Source: Oscillospiraceae bacterium
GTDB lineage: Bacteria > Bacillota_A > Clostridia > Oscillospirales > CAG-272
NCBI GenBank assembly: GCA_015064425.1
Contig: SVSF01000060.1
Location: 1-10,596, forward strand
Reading direction: 5' to 3'
DNA: 10,596 bases
Part shown: one piece after another, positions 7,379 to 10,596 of the stretch
Numbering within the stretch: the stretch's first letter is position 1
How the letters are laid out: each line of letters opens with the position of its first letter
The notes under the pieces: model-generated
Databases searched by the model: none
What the model was told of the DNA's origin: nothing
What the model saw: the letters and a program-made list of their open reading frames with translations, nothing else
Position numbers and translations under genes: made by a program

Positions 7379-8554
7379 TCAATATATTCTTGCTACACCG
7401 GTCTTACGCGCTGCATCGGCAACTGCCTCTGCAACTGCAGGACCCACTCTTTCGTCAAATGCAGCGGGGATGATATAGTTTTCGTTCAGCTCTTCATCCG
7501 AAATGAGATTTGCGAGAGTAAGAGCCGCTGCTACTTTCATTTCTTCGTTTATATCCGTTGCTCTTGCATCAAAAGTACCTCGGAATATTCCGGGGAATGC
7601 CAAAACGTTGTTTATCTGATTGGGATAGTCGGAGCGTCCGGTAGAAATTATTCTTGCACCGCCCGCCTTCGCATCCTCAGGGAATATTTCGGGTGTGGGG
7701 TTAGCGCATGCGAAGATAATTGCATCTTTAGCCATCGTTTTTACCATATCGGTAGTGAGTGTACCGGGAGCCGAAACGCCTATAAATACATCGGCGTCGC
7801 GTATAACGTCCTCAAGCTTACCATGCTCATTATTCGGATTGGTAAGGGATGCCATCTCTTCCTTTATCCAGTTGAGACCCTCTCTGCCTTTGTAGATAGC
7901 ACCTTTTCGGTCTATCATAATTATATTGCTGACTCCTGCGCTTAGCAAAAGCTTAACAATAGCTACTGCGGCAGCTCCTGCACCGGAAGTAACGACTTTG
8001 ATATCTTCTTTTTTCTTGCCTACTACCTTCAGGGCGTTTATAAGACCTGCAAGTGTAACCACAGCTGTGCCGTGCTGGTCGTCGTGAAAGATTGGAATAT
8101 CACATCTTTCTTTAAGCTTACGTTCTATCTCAAAACAGCGGGGAGCGGAGATATCTTCAAGATTTATTCCGCCGAAAGAACCCGCTATAAGTGCAACCGT
8201 ATTTACAAACTCGTCTACGTCTTTGGATCTTACGCACAAAGGAAATGCATCTACGTCTCCAAAGGATTTGAACAAAGCACATTTACCCTCCATAACGGGC
8301 ATACTTGCTTCAGGACCTATATCACCGAGTCCGAGAACGGCAGTTCCGTCACTGATAACGGCACAAAGATTGTGACGGCGAGTCAATTCATATGATTTGT
8401 TTACATCTTTCTGTATTTCTAAACAAGGCTGTGCAACTCCGGGGGTATAAGCTAAAGAAAGATCTTCTTTTGTATTGCAGGGAACAGCGGATATGACTTC
8501 TATCTTACCGCCCCACTCTACGTGTTTTTTGAGTGATTCTTTTCCGTAATCCAT
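7379..8554 (-). CDS. NAD(P)-dependent malic enzyme (oxaloacetate-decarboxylating type)
   Basis: A cytosolic enzyme that oxidatively decarboxylates malate to pyruvate with reduction of NAD or NADP. The 391-residue length is that of the short bacterial class. Visible motifs are SLAYTPGVAQP (catalytic Tyr36), VISDGTAVLGLGDIGPEASM then MPVMEGKCALFK (catalytic Lys91), NLEDISAP (metal ligands Glu133, Asp134) and IFHDDQHGTAVV (Asp159). The dinucleotide fold shows VTSGAGAAAVAIV (about 188-200), ADVFIGVSAPG and IFACANPTPEI. The ATG at 8552-8554 has AAAGGAGG 5 nt upstream. An in-frame ATG at 8632 would add 26 residues but lies upstream of the promoter. Cofactor choice is not decided by what I can see. 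The gene is monocistronic between a strong promoter and the hairpin at 7251-7358. Confidence 0.95.
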   Translation of the reverse strand: MDYGKESLKKHVEWGGKIEVISAVPCNTKEDLSLAYTPGVAQPCLEIQKDVNKSYELTRRHNLCAVISDGTAVLGLGDIGPEASMPVMEGKCALFKSFGDVDAFPLCVRSKDVDEFVNTVALIAGSFGGINLEDISAPRCFEIERKLKERCDIPIFHDDQHGTAVVTLAGLINALKVVGKKKEDIKVVTSGAGAAAVAIVKLLLSAGVSNIIMIDRKGAIYKGREGLNWIKEEMASLTNPNNEHGKLEDVIRDADVFIGVSAPGTLTTDMVKTMAKDAIIFACANPTPEIFPEDAKAGGARIISTGRSDYPNQINNVLAFPGIFRGTFDARATDINEEMKVAAALTLANLISDEELNENYIIPAAFDERVGPAVAEAVADAARKTGVARIY

Positions 8555-8581
8555 AAGCGCCTCCTTTTTTATTATGGCAGA

Positions 8582-8610
8582 ATAATAGCATAATATAATA
8601 TGAATGTCAA
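8582..8610 (-). promoter_or_regulatory. Strong promoter for the malic enzyme gene
   Basis: On the - strand a perfect TTGACA (8610-8605) is followed by exactly 17 bp and TATTAT (8587-8582), which is preceded by TGC as an extended -10. Predicted start near 8575 gives a ~20-nt leader containing the AAAGGAGG ribosome binding site at 8567-8560. Confidence 0.85.
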
Positions 8611-8679
8611 TATGTTTGTGAAAATCAAACAAAAAATTTAATTATAAGGCTCATTATTTAGAGCGTTTTGATTTAAATA

Positions 8680-8736
8680 AAAAAGCATAGTCTTAAACCA
8701 ATGTCATTTAGATAAGGCAGTGCAGGTTTAGATAAG
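8680..8736 (+). repeat. Left copy of a ~57-bp inverted repeat
   Basis: This copy matches the reverse complement of 10359-10416. The matching blocks are AAAAAGCATAGT (8680-8691), an exact 20-nt core at 8699-8718, and GTTTAGATAAG (8726-8736), with two short diverged spacers of 7 bp. TTTAGATAAG also occurs twice within the copy (8707 and 8727), so the unit has an internal direct repeat. It lies upstream of the malic enzyme promoter and ~220 bp before the acetyltransferase gene. Confidence 0.85.
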
Positions 8737-8841
8737 CATGAACCAAAGATTTCAGTTGCTTGGACATATGATAGAGGAATCTTTTTATTTATATTTTGCC
8801 TGTATGCCGATAAAACATTACATTACAATACAATTAAGTTA

Positions 8842-8911
8842 TATAATATAATGGCAGATTCAGATTTATGTTGCTCAAACACTAGTAAATTTCCTTATAA
8901 TATAGTATAAT
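8842..8911 (+). promoter_or_regulatory. Cluster of -10-like boxes upstream of the acetyltransferase gene
   Basis: Three TATAAT boxes occur on the + strand at 8842-8847, 8896-8901 and 8906-8911. None has a good -35 at 16-18 bp; TTGCTC at 8871-8876 is 19 bp from the second. The gene is probably transcribed from one of these, but which one cannot be decided by eye. Confidence 0.35.
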
Positions 8912-8958
8912 ATTCATAGGGCTGACAATGAACTCATAAAAGCGAGGTGAAAATCTTA

Positions 8959-9807
8959 GTGGATACATATATCAAGCAATATGAACTTGATAATCATGAT
9001 GACATAATCAATATAACAGAGCCTATGTACCATACTATTTTTGAAGAATTCTCTCCGAAATCAATTAAAATTATTTTACAAAACAATGTTCCTGTCGGTT
9101 GGTTTTATTTTAAAATCCCTGAAAGTTCATTGTATTCCGGTTTTGTTTTCGTGTATGTTTCTCCTGTACATCGCAGAAAGGGGATAGGTTCTTTTGTTTA
9201 TAAAGAGATTGAAAAAAAATTTCAATCCATGGGTTGTGATTGGTGGTCAAGTTATCCTGAGTGTGAAGCTGCTGAAAAATTTGCAATATCGGTCGGATTT
9301 GATTTTACCAATACAAATTATGAGTTGGAACACAGCGGTATCTTGATATCATCAAATTCAGACGGAATCCGAAAGTGTACCGTTGATGATTATCCTGAAG
9401 TTCCTAATTTGTGGACAAAAGAATACGGACGTATGCATACCCAGCTCGGTTTTCCATCCACCGAAAAAGAACTAAGTGATGAAGAAAAACAAGAAGAATA
9501 CAAGGATTTCTGCAATAATATCAACAATTATTTTGTGCTTGAAGCGGAAGGAAAAATTGTCGGTATGGGATGCCTGTTTTCAAACAACTCAGGTATTGGC
9601 TCACTTGCGGTTGGATCTGAATATTCAGGCAAAGGCTATGGAACAAAATTAGCTGTATTTTTAACAAACGAGTGTATTCGACGCGGAAATTCACATCCTG
9701 TTCTCAGCTGTGAAGGCGGAAACAAAAACGCGATTCATATATATCAAAAAATTGGGTATTCAATAAAAAGCAAAGAAAGTGTGGCACTGCATTTGAGATC
9801 AAAATAA
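8959..9807 (+). CDS. Tandem-domain GNAT family N-acetyltransferase
   Basis: A predicted cytosolic acetyl-CoA-dependent acetyltransferase of 282 residues with two GNAT domains. The N-terminal domain (about residues 1-125) has the acetyl-CoA motif in FVYVSPVHRRKGIGSFVYKE (R-R-K-G-I-G). The C-terminal domain (about 133-282) has GSLAVGSEYSGKGYGTKLAV (G-K-G-Y-G-T) followed by the usual NKNAIHIYQKIGY motif B. Both cofactor loops look intact. The acceptor is unknown; relatives acetylate small amines, antibiotics or proteins. GTG at 8959 is preferred because GAGGTGA at 8944-8950 sits 8 nt upstream. An in-frame GTG at 8947 lies inside that Shine-Dalgarno sequence and would add only four residues. The gene looks somewhat AT-richer than the metabolic genes to its left and lies between inverted repeats, which suggests acquisition. 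Confidence 0.88.
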   Translation: MDTYIKQYELDNHDDIINITEPMYHTIFEEFSPKSIKIILQNNVPVGWFYFKIPESSLYSGFVFVYVSPVHRRKGIGSFVYKEIEKKFQSMGCDWWSSYPECEAAEKFAISVGFDFTNTNYELEHSGILISSNSDGIRKCTVDDYPEVPNLWTKEYGRMHTQLGFPSTEKELSDEEKQEEYKDFCNNINNYFVLEAEGKIVGMGCLFSNNSGIGSLAVGSEYSGKGYGTKLAVFLTNECIRRGNSHPVLSCEGGNKNAIHIYQKIGYSIKSKESVALHLRSK

Positions 9808-9891
9808 TCACTTAATCGAGCATTTTTCACAACTAAACCCAGTAAGAGCAAAATATGGAAATGCTTAAAGATTTACTCTTATCTATACTTG

Positions 9892-9911
9892 TACTATTTT
9901 ATACTATTTTA
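9892..9911 (+). repeat. 10-bp perfect tandem duplication
   Basis: TACTATTTTA is repeated exactly twice in direct succession (9892-9901 and 9902-9911), about 85 bp after the acetyltransferase stop. It could be a slippage product or the closed-up footprint of a lost insertion; no function is evident. Confidence 0.8.
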
Positions 9912-10019
9912 AATTGACATTGATTATTATCTCTATTTCCAATTTACCAAAACTATATTTGCTGTAGTTTGGTTTCATGTCCGATCTCATAAAAGTCATT
10001 GAAAATACACCATTTTCAA

Positions 10020-10069
10020 AAGGAGCGTATACACCGCACGCAAAATTTACGGCGGAAGATACGCTCCTT
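10020..10069. terminator. Terminator-like hairpin with no gene directly upstream
   Basis: Perfect 11-bp arms, AAGGAGCGTAT (10020-10030) and ATACGCTCCTT (10059-10069), enclose a 28-nt loop with an inner CCGC/GCGG pairing (10034-10037 with 10052-10055). On the + strand the hairpin is followed by GTTTTT. On the - strand it is followed by TTGAAAATGG, a weaker tract. The nearest + strand gene ends 212 bp upstream, so it may terminate a long 3' UTR of the acetyltransferase mRNA, or an unannotated small RNA. Confidence 0.5.
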
Positions 10070-10222
10070 GTTTTTCGGGATAGTCGCTTTTTAATTTTTA
10101 TATGCAAATTTTTAGTAAAATCAAGTTTTTTTAGTATAGAAATTTTTATAAAATATAAAACAATTCTGATAAGATGGCGTGTTTTTGCCCAAAACGGCCC
10201 GAAAAAGCCCATTTAAAAATTA

Positions 10223-10324
10223 TTATGCTCGCACCCGATATGTAAATCCCCCGAAAGATTTCAGCTGAATCTTCCTCTCATCACTTGCACCTCGGTTTAA
10301 AAACAGTTCTTTTATAAACGGCAT
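10223..10324 (-). CDS. Possible 33-residue small ORF, unrecognised
   Basis: An ATG at 10324-10322 opens a frame of 33 codons ending in two stops (TAA TAA, 10225-10220). The peptide begins MPFIKELFLNRGASDERKIQ and ends GGFTYRVRA; it is basic, has no membrane segment and is not low-complexity. No Shine-Dalgarno precedes the start (the upstream bases read TTTGTGTTAT), and the start lies just downstream of the hairpin at 10334-10363. It may be a real small protein, a C-terminal relic of a longer gene, or chance. It lies inside the repeat-bounded segment. Confidence 0.2.
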   Translation of the reverse strand: MPFIKELFLNRGASDERKIQLKSFGGFTYRVRA

Positions 10325-10333
10325 ATAACACAA

Positions 10334-10363
10334 ATAAGGGCGAATTCAAAGACTCGCCCTTAT
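10334..10363 (-). terminator. Hairpin after the SDR gene, weak terminator
   Basis: Perfect 10-bp arms ATAAGGGCGA (10334-10343) and TCGCCCTTAT (10354-10363) with a 10-nt loop. It lies about 70 nt past the stop of the dehydrogenase gene on the - strand and is followed there by TTTGTGTT, an imperfect U-tract. Its right arm overlaps the inner end of the right inverted repeat. Confidence 0.5.
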
Positions 10364-10416
10364 CTAAACTTATACCGCCTTATCTAAATGACATTGAGTC
10401 TTAAACTATGCTTTTT
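10359..10416 (-). repeat. Right copy of the ~57-bp inverted repeat
   Basis: Read on the - strand this copy matches 8680-8736 in the same order: AAAAAGCATAGT (10416-10405), the exact 20-nt core (10396-10377) and GTTTAGATAAG (10369-10359). The diverged spacers are 8 and 7 bp. Its outer end is 14 bp from the stop codon of the dehydrogenase gene, so the boundary falls exactly in the intergenic gap. Confidence 0.85.
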
Positions 10417-10430
10417 CTGATGATAATTTA

Positions 10431-10596
10431 TTAAGGTCTTAAGCCCATGCCGCCTTCGAGAGTAAGTGTTTCACCCGTAAGATACTTGAAATCAGGGTTT
10501 GCAAGCTGTACGCAAACTCTTCCGATCTCCTCTTCGGGATCGCCGTAATGACCCATAGGAGGCATCTTTACGTTAGCCTTGAAAGCTTCGGGGTAC
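10431..10596 (-). CDS. Short-chain dehydrogenase/reductase, C-terminal fragment
   Basis: The last ~54 residues of an SDR-family oxidoreductase on the - strand; the start and the nucleotide-binding and catalytic motifs lie beyond the right edge. The visible end reads from YPEAFKANVKMPP through GDPEEEIGRVCVQLANPDF to YLTGETLTLEGGMGLRP and a TAA stop (10433-10431). The pattern GDPEEI-R-V-LA-----Y-TGETL-V-GGMG is the standard C-terminus of classical SDRs such as FabG-like 3-oxoacyl-ACP reductases. The precise substrate is not readable from this part; many paralogues share this tail. The AT-rich region and inverted repeat begin right after its stop. Confidence 0.88.
   Translation of the reverse strand, partial: YPEAFKANVKMPPMGHYGDPEEEIGRVCVQLANPDFKYLTGETLTLEGGMGLRP

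Larger units (their letters stand above)
9808..10222. other. AT-rich non-coding stretch after the acetyltransferase gene
   Basis: No convincing gene is seen here. Two overlapping opposite-strand reading frames (about 79 and 102 codons) lack ribosome binding sites and recognisable motifs. The stretch holds a 10-bp tandem duplication at 9892-9911, a T-tract-associated hairpin at 10020-10069 and several homopolymer-rich runs. TTGACA occurs at 9914-9919 without a proper -10 at the right spacing. A weak stem (TAAGAGCAAA near 9844 with TTTACTCTTA near 9872, one mismatch) might end the acetyltransferase transcript but has no clean U-tract. Confidence 0.6.
8680..10416. mobile_element. Candidate inverted-repeat-bounded element carrying an acetyltransferase gene
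   Basis: The two ~57-bp repeats at 8680-8736 and 10359-10416 are in opposite orientation and bound ~1.74 kb. That segment contains one clear gene (GNAT, 8959-9807) and AT-rich non-coding DNA with hairpins. The repeat ends share the same outer sequence, AAAAAGCATAG reading inward from each side, as terminal inverted repeats would. No transposase or recombinase is present, and I see no convincing target-site duplication outside the ends (left GATTTAAATA, right CTGATGATAA). It could be a non-autonomous element mobilised in trans, a decayed insertion sequence, or two unrelated copies of a dispersed repeat. Confidence 0.35.

Noticed and set aside
8555..8632. 26-residue N-terminal extension of the malic enzyme
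   Set aside because: It would start upstream of the TTGACA/TATTAT promoter; the ATG at 8554 has AAAGGAGG and matches the family N-terminus.
9904..10212. A 102-codon frame (- strand) and the overlapping 79-codon frame at 9977-10216 (+ strand)
   Set aside because: They overlap each other, lack Shine-Dalgarno sequences, run through the hairpin at 10020-10069 and through homopolymer runs, and show no domain signal. A real small protein here cannot be fully excluded.
8640..10430. CRISPR array, tRNA, riboswitch or toxin-antitoxin pair in the AT-rich accessory part
   Set aside because: I found no regularly spaced repeats, no cloverleaf with a CCA-type end, no recognised aptamer core, and no pair of short adjacent genes with good ribosome binding sites.
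1..10596. A coherent new multi-gene defence or metabolic system
   Set aside because: The recognisable genes are a sugar importer, single membrane and metabolic genes and one acetyltransferase, mostly in separate transcription units. Nothing in the layout supports a joint system.

Overview
The window looks like a low-to-moderate GC Firmicute, most likely an uncultured gut- or rumen-type member of the Clostridia. This rests on strong GGAGG ribosome binding sites, near-consensus sigma-70/SigA-type promoters, lipoprotein signal peptides, GTG/TTG starts set by good Shine-Dalgarno sequences, and a compact layout with hairpin terminators between convergent genes. The organism call is inference; no marker gene is present.

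Positions 1-3795 (+ strand) are the 3' part of a CUT1/MalK-type sugar ABC importer operon: the C-terminal end of the ATPase, two EAA-motif permeases (MalF-like, then MalG-like), and a solute-binding lipoprotein whose start overlaps the second permease stop by ATGA. The binding protein is unusual in having both a lipobox and a C-terminal transmembrane helix. A near-consensus promoter (3805-3832) then drives a separate secreted lipoprotein (3875-4600) built of two OB-fold-like repeats. A perfect 23-bp-stem bidirectional terminator (4602-4652) separates it from a convergent gene.

Positions 4649-5440 (- strand) encode a YwaF/TMEM164-like polytopic membrane protein that almost certainly starts at a TTG. 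It is divergent from a SulP-family anion transporter with a C-terminal STAS domain (5606-7246, +). The shared 165-bp intergenic region holds a promoter for each direction. A long structured hairpin (7251-7358) separates the SulP gene from a convergent NAD(P)-dependent malic enzyme (7379-8554, -), which has an excellent promoter.

From 8555 onward the window is AT-rich and looks accessory. Two copies of a ~57-bp repeat lie in opposite orientation at 8680-8736 and 10359-10416. They bound a ~1.74-kb segment holding one clear gene, a tandem-GNAT acetyltransferase (8959-9807), plus ~600 bp of non-coding sequence with hairpins. No transposase is visible, so this may be a non-autonomous cargo-bearing element or two dispersed repeats flanking an acquired gene. 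The window ends in the C-terminus of a short-chain dehydrogenase/reductase on the - strand (10431-10596).

I see no CRISPR array, rRNA or tRNA, and no clearly novel multi-gene system. The inverted-repeat-bounded acetyltransferase segment and the doubly anchored binding protein are the best leads.
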